The position numbers and the translations under genes are program-made. Below the pieces are notes generated by a model. It made no database searches, had not been told where the DNA came from, and saw only the letters and a program-made list of their open reading frames with translations. A stretch of 64,000 nucleotides of DNA from Elephas maximus indicus (Eukaryota > Chordata > Mammalia > Proboscidea > Elephantidae): assembly GCF_024166365.1 (NCBI RefSeq), contig NC_064828.1, positions 55,593,254 through 55,657,253 of the forward strand, in the 5' to 3' direction. Below, in pieces: positions 43,850 to 56,161 of the stretch; the stretch's first letter is position 1, and every line of letters begins with the position of its first letter.

Positions 43850-46735
43850 TGCACTTAAAAAAGCAACAAAATAATAAAATATATAGAAATGAACTTAATA
43901 AATTGGAAATATTTATGTAAAAAATTAAAGATCGCTCAAATTAACAAAACCTTGAAGAAATGAGAATACTGTTACTCAGATAAAAATTTCACTCTGCAGA
44001 TGTCAGTTCTCTATATTAATCTATATATAATCCTAATTCCAATAAAAATACAGATATTGTTGTAAACAATCAAAAGGTTGGACAAATATTCATAAAAGAA
44101 TTAACCAATAGGCCAGCATCACCCTCCTTCTAATGCCAGATAAAGACACCATGAGGAAAGAAAATTACAGACTAATATGTCTTATGAATATAAATGCAAA
44201 AATTCTCAACTGCATACTACCAAACTGAATCCAACAGCATATTAAAGGATTATACTCCATGACCAATTGGAATTTATTATAGGAATGCAAGGATAGTTCA
44301 ATATCAGAAAATCCATCAATGTAATATTCCACACTAATAGAACGAAGATGAAAAAGCCCAATAATCTCAATTGATGCAGAAAAGGCATTTAAAAAATTCA
44401 GAAAAATTTCATGATTAAAAAAAAATCAAAACAAAAACAAATCACAGAAAACCAGAAATTGAAAAATCCCTCAACTTGCTAAAGGGCATTTATTTAAAAC
44501 CCACAGCATGCTCAGTGGTTAAAGACAAAAAACTTCCTCCCTAAGATCAGGAACAAGACAAGGAAATTTGCTTTCACCAATGTTATTCTAGATTGTACTA
44601 GACATTCTAACCTGAGTACTTAGACAAGAAAACAAAATAGAAGGCATACAAATTATAAAACAAGAATTAAACTTATCTCTACTTGCAAATGGCATGAATC
44701 GATACGTAAAAGTACACACATACACAGAACTCCTAGAGCTAATAAACAAATTCAGCAAAGGTTCAGGGTACAACACCAACACTAAAAAATGAGTTGTGTT
44801 TCTATACGTCAGCAATGAACAACTTGAAAAGGAAGTAAAAAAAAAAGTCCATTTACAATAGCATCTAAAGGAATAAAATATTTCAAGATAAATTTAAGAA
44901 GGTGAAAGACGCTTATACTAGAAACCACAGAACATAGCTGAAATAATTAAAAAAAAAAATTTAAAGAAGACCTAAATGAATGGAAAGGCATTCCATAGTG
45001 ATGGATTAGAAGACTTTACTATTGTTAAAGGGCTAATACTAACCAAAGAGATATAGAGATACAACTCTATCCCTATGAAAATTCTAACAGCTTTTCTTCC
45101 AGAAATAAAAATACCAGTTCTCATATTCATATGAAATTTCAAGGGGTTTGAGTAACCAAAACAAAATTTGCAAAAGAAGAATAAAATAAGAAGACTCACA
45201 CTTCATGATTTCAAAACGTACTAAAAAAAAAAAAAAAACAACAAAACTCCAGTAATTAAAACAGTGGGGTGCTGTTACAAGAAGAGACAAATGGACAAAT
45301 GGAATATGGAGTCCAGAAATAAACCCATACATCTATGGTCAATTGGTGTTCCAGAAGGGTGTCAAAGTCTATTCAAAGAGGAAGGAAGACTTTTTAACAA
45401 ACAGTACTGGGCAACTATTTCCACATTAAAAAAAAAAAAAATATTGGACCAATACCTTACACCATGAAGAAAATTTAACTCAAAATAGATCAATTAATAG
45501 AAGAAAAAAATAGATAAATTGGACTCAGCCAAAATTAAAATCCTTTGTGTATTCAAGGACATTATCAAAGAAGTGAAAATATAAACTACAGCATGAAAGA
45601 AAATGTTTTCAAATCATATATAAGGGTTTAATTTCCAGAATATAGAACTCCTATAACTCAACAACAAAAAGACAAAGAACCTGATTAAAACATGAGCAAA
45701 TGAGTATATATTCTCCAAAGAAGAAATACAAATGGCCAATAAAGACATGAAAAGATGTTCAGCATTATTAATCGTTAGAGAAATGCAAATCAAAAACGCA
45801 GTATGACACTGTATCACACCCACTAGGATGTCTATTAACATTTTTTTAAGAGAAAAAAATAATAAGTAGTTGCTAGGAGGTAGAGGAAACCCTGGTGGCA
45901 TAGTGGTTAAGTGCCACAGCTGTTAACCAAATGGTCGGCAGTTTGAATCCACCAGGTGCTCCTTGGAAACTCTGTGGGGCACTTCTCTCTGTCCTTTAGG
46001 GTCACTTTGAGTCAGACTCGACTCTATAACAACAGGTTTGATTTTTAGTTTTAGGAGATAGAGAATTTGAACACCCATTCCTTGCTTGTGAAAATGTCAA
46101 ATAATGCAGTGTCTACAGACAAGAGTTTGACAGGTTTTCAAAAGGTTAAACATAAAATTACGAAGTGACCCAGCAATTCAACTCCTAGGAATGTGCCCCC
46201 AAATTATTGAAAACAGGGACTCAAACAGATACTTGTACACACATGTTCATTGAAGCATTATTCACAATAGCCAAAAGGTGCAAACAACCTAACTGTCCAT
46301 CAACAGATGAATGGGTAAGCAAAATACAGTACATAAATACAATTGGATATTATTCAGCCATAAAAGAAATGAAGTTATGTTACATACTATGGTGTGAATG
46401 AACCATGAAACATTATACCAAGTGAAATAAGCCAAATACAAAAGGACAAATAGTGTATGATCCCATTGATATGAAATATCTGTAATAGGGAAGTGCATAG
46501 ATACAGCAGATTAGTGGTTACCAGGGGCTGAGGATAAAGGAGAGTTGGGTGTTATTGTTTAATTGGTACAGAATTTCAATGTAGGGTGATGAAAAGGTTT
46601 TGGAAATAGTGATAGTGTTACATCATTATGAAAATAATGACACTGAATCATGTAGCTTTTAAGTGTATTTATAATGATACTTCTTATGTTATATATATAT
46701 ATTTTTTTACAAGAGTAACGTTTTTTAAAAAATTT
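43850..46735 (+). mobile_element. old L1, 3' half
   Basis: From 44100 the order is clear: the ORF2 palm region (ATTGATGCAGAAAAGGCATT at 44371, matching motif A surroundings), AAATTTAAGAAGGTGAAAGA, TAAACCCATACATCTATGGT, AGAAATGCAAATCAAAAACG, and the 3' end TGGTTACCAGGGGCTGAGGA with ATGGAATATTATTCAGCCA-like text. ORF2 has many stops. 43850-44100 is a weaker match and may be a separate piece. One AfroSINE is nested within. Confidence 0.75.
45886..46052 (+). mobile_element. AfroSINE nested in L1
   Basis: Head GAAACCCTGGTGGCATAGTG, GTTAACCAAATGGTCGGCAG, and tail core GAGTCAGACTCGACTC. Duplications AGGAGGTAGAG (45875-45885) and AGGAGATAGAG (46053-46063) match at 10 of 11. Confidence 0.92.
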
Positions 46736-48218
46736 AACAAGTGATTTAGAAAAGAAAAAAATGAATAACTTTTTTGTTGTTGCAGACTTAGAAATCTCTC
46801 ATAAACTCAACGTGAATTAACACAATGTGGTACCGGCGAATGTTAGAATAGAGAGGTCAATGTTGCAGAATGGAAAATTCACAAATAGAGCAGGCATGGA
46901 AAGTAATACACAATAAATCTTTGTGACTCCACAGACTATTAGGTCAAGGACAAAAAGTATTTGCTTTTCATAATCTATCTCAGAATCAGTCTCATTGTAG
47001 AGCAAGCGCAATACGAACTATGAAGGGCAAGTCTGATTTTAGCAATTTATGATGATCTCTTTTATAAAGTATAGTAAATTTCAAAATGATGTCAGCAGTT
47101 TCAATGGCTGAAAATTAAATATAAACCAAAAAATCTCTTTACCCTTGCATTAAAACGGAAACTTGTGGGTAAATACGGGACTTTGATAATTGTCATTTTC
47201 CAGATTAGGTCTCAGTGATAGCACGGTAAATTTTCCAAGCTTTATCAATACTAATTAACATTTTAATTGGCTAGTGACACATATTTTTTGGGGAAAGCAG
47301 TGCTTCAAAACCTTAATATGACTAGCATTTTTCAGGCTGTGCAAAATTATGAATTATATCATTTGCATAAATTGAAAGCAACTGTAAAGATAACACTCTA
47401 AGTACTTTCATCAGTTGAAAAACTCTTTTTGAGCTTCCTTGCAGTACTCTTCAGACGTAAAAAAAATCATATACTCCCATATATATTCACCTGAAATGCT
47501 TAAACATTTTTCATTTCATTTTTATTGACTTATTCATACATAATATGTCTTTTCCACTGACATTTGCAGTAATGTCATTCTGTATACAACTAAGAAGTTC
47601 CATTCAAATAGGAGCAATTAAAATGCTGAGGGAATACATTTGATAGGAGCATAATAGTTATTAGTCAATTATTCAGTAAAACTTGTTCTTCCCATAAGAA
47701 CTGCATTTAAGCTCTGCAGTGTAATTTCCATCAGGAAAACATGATGATCTTAATGAGTCAAATCTAAAAGTCTTCTATTCTCCTCAGGTGGGCAGGTTAA
47801 TTTTCTGTGTAATTAGTTAATTGCAAAAAACTTCTGTTATTGCTAGCTACTTAGAAAGCCCATATCACAGGCTTTCTTTGTACTTCAGATTTTTTTTTTT
47901 TTTTGAAGATTCTGCTGTGCACAGAGGGTTTTGAGATTTTTCAACCTCTTAACAATTTTTAAAATACCGGTAAATTTCTCAGTTCATAAAGGAGAAATAT
48001 AAATGTTTCAGAGACAAGAGCTTTCAATCTTTCCTCACATAATATCTGAATATGATACTATATCATTTACAAATTGGTATAACATAATTTTATTCAAAAG
48101 CAATTCCCTCTTTAGTATATTAAAGGTTGAAGAGAGTAGACAATAACATTTTTAAAACACTCAAAGTTTGGTATACATCTGGACATATAAGTAATGAGAA
48201 TATTAAATTAAGAGGTTA
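46736..48218. other. unassigned AT-rich sequence
   Basis: No gene or recognised repeat; T-run at 47889-47902. This is one of the longest stretches without identifiable elements. Confidence 0.45.
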
Positions 48219-48384
48219 CGGAGCCCTGGTTGCTCAGTGGGTAAAAGCTTGGCAGCTAACCAGAATGTTGGCAGCTCAAATCCACCAGCTGCTCCTTGGA
48301 AATCCTATGAGGCAGCTCTACTTTTTCCCATGGGGTCGCTATGAGTTGGAATTGACTCGATGGCACATAACAATGACAATAACC
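48219..48384 (+). mobile_element. AfroSINE with RTE-type tail
   Basis: Head GGAGCCCTGGTTGCTCAGTG, CAGCTCAAATCCACCAGCTG, core GAGTTGGAATTGACTCGATG, then GGCACATAACAATGACAATA, close to the RTE terminus GGCACCTAACAACAAC. Confidence 0.88.
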
Positions 48385-48405
48385 ATATACATACCAAAAG
48401 AAAAA

Positions 48406-48570
48406 AAAAAACAAACCCACTGCCGTTGAGTCGATTCAGACTCATAGTGACTCTATAGGACAGAATAGAATTGCCCCATAGAGTTTCCAAGGATCACCTG
48501 GCAGATTTGAACTGCCGACCTCTTAGTTAGCAGCTGTAGCACTTAACCACTACACAACCAGTGTTTCCAA
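48406..48570 (-). mobile_element. AfroSINE, antisense, full length
   Basis: AAAACAAACCCACTGCCGTT, GAGTCGATTCAGACTCATAG core, body and head ending CTACACAACCAGTGTTTCC. It faces the previous copy tail to tail at ~20 bp distance. ATATACATA occurs at about 48386-48394 and 48574-48582, its probable duplication. Confidence 0.88.
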
Positions 48571-48587
48571 CAATATACATAGGTAAA

Positions 48588-49259
48588 TTTAAAAAAAAAA
48601 AAAAAAAAAAAACAGCTGAGGAATTAAGATCATTATTTAGGAGCCATAAAAAGAAATGTTAAGCATATATATTCAGTGTTACTCAGGGAAATTCTCATTT
48701 AGAGAGAGTTATTTTATGAAATATCTGCACCAATTAACAATCAACTCAAACTTCATTTGCCTTTCTCGAAATCCATTGTAAATTTAGCTTGCCAAATCTA
48801 TCCTTACCATAATGGAGTTTCAGTTGCATAGAGGACATGAATATTCCTCATATGAAGAAGGCAATATATTTTACTTTTATATTCATAAATAAGCTTCTTA
48901 TTTATGTATTAGTCATGCAAAGTCAGTTCAAATAGCTTTATTTTGTATTGACAGCAATTCAAGATTTTGCAAAAATGATAAAAAGGGCAATCATGAAAAA
49001 AATAAATGAATATGTATGGAGAAAAAAAGGTGGAACTGAAATTCATAGAAAATATTTTTTACAATGTTGTATATTTACTTATGTTTTCTATTAAAAATGT
49101 GGGATCAAAATGTATGTGTTATTTTCACCCTGCTTTGCTAATTTTGTAATAAAAGTCAAGTGAATTAAAATTCAACAAAAGAATAATATAAACAGGAAAA
49201 CCATGAAAATTTTATGTGTAACCTGGGTGAAAAATCCATATACATCATGAAACATTATA
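48588..49259. other. unassigned AT-rich sequence with poly-A
   Basis: A-run of more than 20 at 48590-48612. Nothing else recognised. Confidence 0.45.
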
Positions 49260-49267
49260 CAGCTAAT

Positions 49268-50296
49268 TTTTTGTTGTTGTTACGTGCCATCGAGTCAGTT
49301 CCAACTCATAGTGACCCTATGCACAACAGAAAGAAACGCTACCCAGTCCTGCGCCATCATTACAACCCTTGATATGCTTGCGCTCATTGTTGCAGCCACT
49401 GTGTCAATCCACCTCGTTGAAGGTCTTCCTCTTTTCCGCTGACCCTGTACTCTGCCAAGCATGATGTCCTTCTCCAGGGACTGATCCCTCCTGACAACAT
49501 GTCCAAAGTATGTAAGACAGAGTCTCACCATCCTTGCCTCAAAGAAGCATTCTGGCCGTACTTCTTCCAAGACAGATTTGTTTGTTCTTTTGGCAGTCCA
49601 TGGTATATTCAATATTCTTCACTAACACCACAATTCAAAGGCATCAACTCTTCTTCAGTCTTCCTTATTCATTGCCCAGCTTTCACATGCATAAGATGCA
49701 ATTGAAAATACCATGGCTTGGGTCAGGTGCACCTTTGTCTTCATGGTGACGTCTTTGCTCTTCAACACTTCGAAGAGGTCCTTTGCAGCAGATTTGCCCA
49801 GTGCAATGCGTCTTTTGATTTCTTGACTGCTGCTTCCATGGGTGTTGATTGTAGACCCAAGTAAAATGAAATCCTTGACAACTTCAATCTTTTCTCCGTT
49901 TATCATGATGTTGCTCATTGGTCCAGTTGTAAGGATTTTTATTTTCTTTATGTTGAGGTGTAATCCATACTGAAGGCTGTGGTCTTTGATCTTCATTACT
50001 AAGTGCTTCAAGTCCTCTTCACTTTCAGCAAGCAAGGTTGTGTCATCTGCATAATGCAGGTTGTTAATGATTCTTCCTCCAATCCTGATGCCCTGTTCTT
50101 CAAACAGTCCAGCTTCTCGGATTATCTGTTCAGCATACAGATTAAACAGGTATGGTGAAAGCATACAACCCTGAGGCACACCTTTCCTGACTTTAAACCA
50201 ATCAGTATCCCCTTGTTCTGTCTGAACAACTGCCTCTTGATCAATGTAAAGGTTCTTCATGAGCACAATTAAATGTTCTGGAATTCCCATTCTATT
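49268..50296 (-). mobile_element. RTE copy, 5'-truncated, well preserved
   Basis: The plus strand begins with the reversed tail TTTGTTGTTGTTACGTGCCA and ends at ATTCCCATTCT. CAGCTAAT at 49260-49267 and 50297-50304 is the likely duplication. It is one of the less mutated RTE copies here. Confidence 0.9.
49655..50290 (-). pseudogene. RTE reverse-transcriptase fragment, 211 codons open
   Basis: Palm to C-terminal part of the RTE reverse transcriptase. Visible features are GVPQGCMLSPYLFNLYAEQI (motif B area), the catalytic YADD (minus strand of 50042-50053) with both Asp intact, then KIKDHSLQYGLHLNIKK and KRRIALGKSAAKDLFEVLK. The endonuclease and motif A are missing through 5' truncation. The frame shifts near 49655 into a second open piece (49612-49295) carrying the C-terminal end (ARMVRLCLTYFGHVVRRDQ). 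It cannot move by itself; the Met start is only the first Met in the frame. Confidence 0.88.
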
Positions 50297-50304
50297 CAGC
50301 TAAT

Positions 50305-51355
50305 AAAGAGAGTAAATTAAAGGTACTGCCCGTAGTTGTGGATCTATATCCATGAAGTAACATGGAGAGAAAAAAGAGAGATTTAAAAAAAAATGTGTAA
50401 GATTAAACATTTAACCAAAACCATTACAGAATACAGGTTTTCCAATTATTTCCTGTTCTTCCTGGGCAAATCTAAGCATCATTTCCTAACCTCTCTTATG
50501 ATTAGTTATGGTTAAGTAACTAAGTTCTAGCTACTGAAATTTGAGAGTAAATGATGACTATTGCTTCTAGACGGAGATCTTATAAACCTTTCATGTGTTA
50601 TCAATTCCCCATTTTTTCTCTAGTTTGATGCAGTGTCAGGTTCATCTTGGAAAGTCACATGTTGAAGATCCACAAATTGAATAGACATTTACCGTTGGGA
50701 AAAAAGTTGTCTCATTTTGTGATTTATATGAGCAAGACATATATTTCTACTGGGTTAAGTCACTGCAAAGATTTTAGATTTACCTGTTACAGTAGCTAGA
50801 ATTGCCTTATCTAATACAGAAATTGGTTCTGGATATGGGATGCATTTATAGTCAAAGAGGTAAAAAGTGACATTGTCTTAGCAGGAGGGCAGCAGTCAGC
50901 CAAGAAACTGATATTGAGGGCTGGAGAGCTGAAATTTATGTCATGCACTAAAAAAGCATTTGATATAACTTTCATCTGTAACAAACTAAAAGGCAGAACC
51001 ATGTACCTACTGAGCCTGTAACTTTAGAAGAATTGAAAAAAAAAAAAAACTAAAATGTTAGTGTGTTTTGTATACTCTCAGCTTTCTTTAAGCAAGTATT
51101 TTTTGAAGAAATAAGCTTAAGCAAAATTTTTCTGGTTTTCAAGAATATGTAAAAGGAAATAGAGAAAGTCCAGAGGTCAGAAATATGCTGGAGTGTGAAA
51201 AATACCTGCATCTCACAAAATAAAAAGATAAAACTAAAATTTTAGACTTTTTGACAAAGGCTTAATGAGCAAATAAGAGAGTTACTTTGCCACCCAAGCT
51301 GATTGCTTCAGATCGCCTAATGTGAGCATTTAAGTGTAAAATTATCTTTCCCTCA
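50305..51355. other. possible old LTR and internal sequence
   Basis: 50480-50818 ends CTTATCTAATACAG after GGGTTAAGTCACTGCAAAGA, a pattern seen at the 3' ends of old ERVL/MaLR-like LTRs. 50819 on (AAATTGGTTCTGGATATGGG) could be internal sequence. The rest is unassigned. Family not established. Confidence 0.3.
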
Positions 51356-51359
51356 GTGA

Positions 51360-51412
51360 ACCAAAACCAAATCCACTGCTGTTTAGTCAGTTCTGACTCA
51401 TAGGGACCCTAT
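51360..51412 (-). mobile_element. AfroSINE tail-only fragment
   Basis: ACCAAAACCAAATCCACTGC, then GTCAGTTCTGACTCATAGGG. About 53 bp of tail; no duplication found. Confidence 0.75.
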
Positions 51413-51981
51413 ACTTGAATGCATATGAATAGAGCTATCAACATTGTGAAACTCCCGAAAGGGTGGACTTACTATCTATTTCAAATGGTGATAATTGTGA
51501 AAGTGGAACATCTCAAAAAAAAAAAAGAAATAAAGAAAAACCCCAAACAAACAAATAAACAATAACAAAGGAAAACAAACAAAAACCCAACAGTGCACAA
51601 AGAAGCTCTTCACAGAGAAGGGAATCAGGGACTAATTAAGGAATATTCTGCCCCACATAGGGAACCCTTATGTTGTCTGTCTAGTGGTATATCAGAAACT
51701 GTAATTGCTGTGTATCTTTAAGTCTTCCCATTTCTAACTGGAGATGTTTCCTGTGGTTAATGTATCCAAGTTCTACCATTGGATATCAGTGGTATGTATG
51801 TCAGTTATCCTGTCTTTTTAGTACATAAATCTAAAGATCAGTGAACTTCATGAAGAGGACTGCATCCTTCCCACTATCCAGGACTTTTGAACTTTGAGTG
51901 GACAGAGTTTGGATTTTTTCCCATGGGGAAGAAGTGAGTTTGGTATAAGAAAGTGAGTGAACCAAATAGTTATGATAAAAA
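51413..51981. other. unassigned sequence
   Basis: No gene or repeat recognised; A-rich with AAAC words at 51515-51590. Confidence 0.4.
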
Positions 51982-52076
51982 TGGACTGCTCCTTGGAAAC
52001 TCTGTGGGGGAGTTCTACTCTGTCCTATAGGATCGCTATAAGTCAGAATCACTGTATGACAGCGGGTTTGGTTTTT
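51982..52076 (+). mobile_element. AfroSINE, 5'-truncated
   Basis: Begins in the body (ACTGCTCCTTGGAAACTCTG), tail core AAGTCAGAATCACTGTATGA, GCGGGTTTGGTTTTTC. Confidence 0.82.
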
Positions 52077-52133
52077 CTGGTTAGTAGACATTAAAGATGC
52101 TCATCTATATCAAGTTCTTTTCTACTTCTGGAT

Positions 52134-52278
52134 AGGGTTGCCAAATCTGTTGAATTTGAATTTCAGATAAAGGTTTTTTTGGTTTTTTTTAGTATAATTT
52201 TTCCCAATTCTATATTCAAAATATTTGTAACTAAAATTTGATTGTAACTGTGCTTCCCTTATTTTATCTGGCAACCCT
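52134..52278. mobile_element. MITE-like palindromic DNA element
   Basis: AGGGTTGCCAAAT at 52134-52146 and ATCTGGCAACCCT at 52266-52278 are inverted repeats (12 of 13). TTGAATTTCAGATAAAGG inside is shared with a common mammalian short DNA transposon whose halves mirror each other. About 145 bp, non-coding. Family name not given. Confidence 0.6.
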
Positions 52279-52326
52279 CCTTCTGGGCCACGTAGAAGAA
52301 TCTACTCTCCAGGTCCCTTGCAGTTA

Positions 52327-52489
52327 AACCCAAAATCCATTGCTGTCAAGTCGATTCCAATGCATAGTGACCCTATACAACACAGTAGAACTGCCCCACA
52401 GGTTTCCATGGAGCAGCTGGTGAATTCAAACTGCCAACCTTTTGGTTAGCAGCTGAGCTCTTAACCACTGCACCACCAGGGCTTCCCCT
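52327..52489 (-). mobile_element. AfroSINE, antisense, full length
   Basis: GTCAAGTCGATTCCAATGCA core, CATGGAGCAGCTGGTGAATT, head ending CTGCACCACCAGGGCTTCC. TTGCAGTTA lies at 52318-52326 and 52490-52498. Confidence 0.9.
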
Positions 52490-52498
52490 TTGCAGTTA

Positions 52499-53172
52499 GG
52501 AAAAGCCATTTGAGGAGTTTCAGCAGTGGGTTTTGAAGAGAGGCGATACATAGGACTTTTAGATAAAACTAATTTCCACTGCCCAAATTTCTTCTTCTTC
52601 TCCCAGATAGGGACTTCAAGGAGGCCTCCAATGAAGACGCTGGAACAAGAAGATGGAAGCATTTTGCCTTGCTGAATAATTGGCATCTCAATTGTAAGAA
52701 ATAAACTTTTGTGTTTTTATACAACTGATATCCCATCATGACTGACATACCCAGATTTTCTCTTCCTTCTTGCTTCTTTATTTTACCATAATCTCTTAGC
52801 ATTTGGTACCATCTTACCCAAATCTCCCACCTCACTTCTCTCCAACCACCCTGTGTTTTTGTTTTGTAGCATGAATAAAAGATAGGTAAGCAAGAGGTAC
52901 ATTCTCAAGAAAAAAAAAAAACCTGCCAGGAGAGCTTGGAGGAAAGTATAGGACTATAATGATATTTTGGTGATACTTGAATTTGCATTTTCAAATGCCC
53001 TCTTTCAGCTTCAATCATGTTTCGTATTTATTTTACTGTAGAGAAATTAGTTGTAGATCTTCCTAAGAAGCTTAATGTATAACAAGATAAAGAAATTAGA
53101 AAGATCAACTTAATAGTTTAATTTCTACTTCTGTAGAAATAAAACGTCTGTCTTCATCCTGTTGATAGGAAT
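52499..53172. other. unassigned sequence
   Basis: No gene or repeat recognised; A-runs at 52910-52921 and 53172-53183. Confidence 0.4.
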
Positions 53173-53179
53173 AAAAAAA

Positions 53180-53312
53180 AAAAATGAAAATTGCTTTCGA
53201 GTCTATTCCAACTCATAGCGACTCTATAGGACAGAACAGAACTGCCCCATAGGGTTTCCAAGCAGCTGCTGGTGAATTCCAGCTGCTAACATTTTGGTTA
53301 GCAGATAGGCTG
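53180..53312 (-). mobile_element. AfroSINE, antisense, head truncated
   Basis: TTCGAGTCTATTCCAACTCA core, CCATAGGGTTTCCAAGCAGC, ATTTTGGTTAGCAGATAGG; the outer head is missing. Confidence 0.82.
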
Positions 53313-53426
53313 AATGAATTGGCTATGTGACTCAAGATGCCTGTGTCATGTCAGGCTGGAATGAAATCAGCACAGATATTCAGAACTAAGTTGTGGAGAT
53401 GGGGTTTAAAATAACTATTGAGACCG

Positions 53427-53585
53427 GAGGAGCCCTAGCATCGAAATGGTTAAGAGCTATGGCTGCTAACCAAAAAGTCCACAGTTTGAATTCACCAGCT
53501 GCTCCTTGGAAACCCCATGGGGCAGTTCTACTCTGTCCTATAGGGTCACTGTGAGTCAGAACTGACTCTATGGTAATGGATTTTT
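53427..53585 (+). mobile_element. AfroSINE, full length
   Basis: Head GGAGGAGCCCTAGCATCGAA, GCTAACCAAAAAGTCCACAG, core GAGTCAGAACTGACTC. ATTGAGAC occurs at 53417-53424 and 53586-53593. Confidence 0.9.
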
Positions 53586-53599
53586 ATTGAGACAGGAAA

Positions 53600-55581
53600 A
53601 ATGCCGAAAAGGCAGAGAAGGTGCCATAAAAAGGAAAGTAAATTATGAAGGTGTAAGCTAGTAAATGTAGGATCTTACAGGGAAGAAAAATCACAGGAAA
53701 GTCAGAAAGAAGTTTGCATAATTGCAGGCTCTCAGGTTTTGTTTTCTTTTTCTTTTCTTGAGATTGGGTTGCATGTTGTGGGGCCAGATATCATATTTTA
53801 AATACTGGAAAGTTCCAGAGAGAAACAACTTCAATTCGGCAACTCCGTGGAATCAGAGAAAATTACCTCTCAAATTGAGACAACACACAAGAGAAAAGAG
53901 CCAGGTTGGCTTCTCTGGCTGGTTAGAAGCAGAGGTGGTCATCATTCTCTGGCTTAAGAAAAAAACTAGTGTATACACCGAACATTTGTCTTTTTCATAT
54001 TTATTAACATAATGAATGCTTATTTGCACAGTATAAGTCAATTTTGTTTTGATGTGACAGTTATATCTGATATTTTTAAAAATTCCAATTAATTAAATAT
54101 GTAGAATCACCTATGGTGATATGTAATGTCAACAAACCTGACACATTCATAAAAAACAAAGGCATGTCTATCTCTCATGTTAATATAATTGACACTCATT
54201 TGATCAACATATGCAAATATTCAAGTAAATCACTCAAGATCTGCCACTTTTTGGAGTCAGAATTAGTGAGAGTCATCTTTCTCATCAATCATTTCTTATA
54301 TTATGGTGCTCAAATTATGAAAATTTAAGAAATTGTTGATGAATATGACAATTTGGAGAGGCTTCATGTTTTAATGTTATCTGGTCAAATAATACACTTC
54401 ACAACCTGTTAAGGCAAAACCTGTTTTGAGATTTTTGAAATGAGTTATGGGTGTACCCATAATTTAAGAGTGTCCTTTAAAAAGAATGATACCAAAATCC
54501 TTTATTCAATTTTGATTGTGTGTGTGTGTGTGTGTGTGTATGCATATGCACACACTTATGACATCTTAGTCTGGTTCAACAAGTCTATTAAAAATATTTA
54601 GAAATAAACAGAAATATTTAATTGTATCAGTGTATTTCTGAAATTTATTATTGTGTCTCATTTATCATAAAATATATTTTGGCCATATCATTGGATTCCA
54701 AGATAAAATTTTCAAGTGTGAACTCAAGAAAAACATTGTGAGCTAAGGAAATACTAAAAACCAACTAAAAAACCAACAAACAAGTAACAAATAAACAAGA
54801 GGTTTTTCAAATATTAAAGTTTTAGACAATGATTGAAATAATTCACAACTCTGTATATAAAATGCCAATCTTATACAACTATAATATTTAAAATACCAAA
54901 GTCCATATATAAACCAATATTAATATCACTTCAATATTGTTAATAATATAATTGTAGCTCTCCATGAAAATCAGAATATGTACTTTTTTATATTTCATGT
55001 TAATAGTTAATTGAAATAGACTACTTAGATTTGTTGGTTTGTATTAGACAAGCTGAAGTAGCTAAATCTTTAACATAACTACGTTTGTACAAAGAAATAA
55101 TTCTTTGGTAAATTGACCTGTATTTGCTAGTAGTCTCATAAAACTGAAAGTGGTTGAATGTATTATGAATGTAAGTCATTATGCATTTGCTAAAAAACAT
55201 GATATGTCAAAAATCTATGAAATAAATTACTAGGAAATTTTATGGCATGAAATTTTTACGGAGTTAAAATGAAAACATACAGCTATAGTTAATTATATAA
55301 TAAATTTCTACTTAAACTTATCAGCTGTTTAGATGACACTAAGAGATCTCATCCAAAGTCTTTATTTAATTACCCAAAGGGAAACAAACGAATGCTAAGA
55401 ATTGGACAAAAAGCTCTGAAACTTAATGAAAGAGATATAATTTGTCAAAATTTGAATGAATTTTCCAATTTTTTACTTATTGATTCATGAGTATATATTT
55501 AGACACAGTATCAATATTCTCAAAATATACTAAATATATTCGATCAATTCCACTGTGTTCATATGATTTACAGAAAATTAC
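53600..55581. other. unassigned AT-rich sequence
   Basis: No gene or recognised repeat apart from a (TG)n run at 54517-54540. Open frames near 53722-54012 and 54113-54328 are short and featureless. Confidence 0.45.
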
Positions 55582-55590
55582 ATTAGTAGT

Positions 55591-55772
55591 TTGTTGTTTT
55601 TGTTAGGTGCCATTGAGTCAACTCTGACTCATAGCGACCCTATGTACAACAGAACGAAACACTGCCTGGTCCTGCACCATGCTCACAACTGTTGATATGC
55701 TTGAGCCCATTGTTGCAGCCACTGTGGCAATCCAACTCATTGAGGGTCTTCCGCTTTTCCGCTGACCCTGTA
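55591..55772 (-). mobile_element. RTE 3' end, antisense, 5'-truncated
   Basis: TTTTTGTTAGGTGCCATTGA tail, CGAAACACTGCCTGGTCCTG, stopping in the C-terminal coding part at GACCCTGTACATC. CATTAGTAG before and CATCAGTAG after (8 of 9) fit a duplication. Confidence 0.88.
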
Positions 55773-55941
55773 CATCAGTAGCATGGAGATCAAATACATA
55801 ATATCACTATAATGTACATAGTGGGGGAAAAAAAAAGAGAGAGAGAAGTTGAGCAATGCAAAACAGTATTCAATCTAAGATTTCCAAGTCTTTAGGAGAA
55901 AAAAGAAATTAAGAAAATAGGAACATTTACAATGAGCACTG

Positions 55942-56047
55942 TTATGAATTGAATTGTCTCTCCTAAAAAGATATGTTAAAGTCCTAATCTCCCATACCAG
56001 GGAATATGATGTTGTTTGTAAATAAGGTTTTTTGAGAAGTTATCAGA
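55942..56047 (+). mobile_element. MLT1-type LTR, 5' part
   Basis: TGTTATGAATTGAATTGTCT, AAGATATGTTAAAGTCCTAA and GTTTGTAAATAAGGTTTTTT are the start of a MaLR LTR. The L1 that follows interrupts it; the rest would lie beyond the window. Confidence 0.65.
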
Positions 56048-56161
56048 GGGGGCAGGGCCAAGATGGTGAAGTAGTCAGATGCTTCCAGTGAACCTTCTCA
56101 GAATAAAGACCTGAAAAAACAGGTGAAATGCTTACATTTATGACAACCTAGAAGCCCTGAA

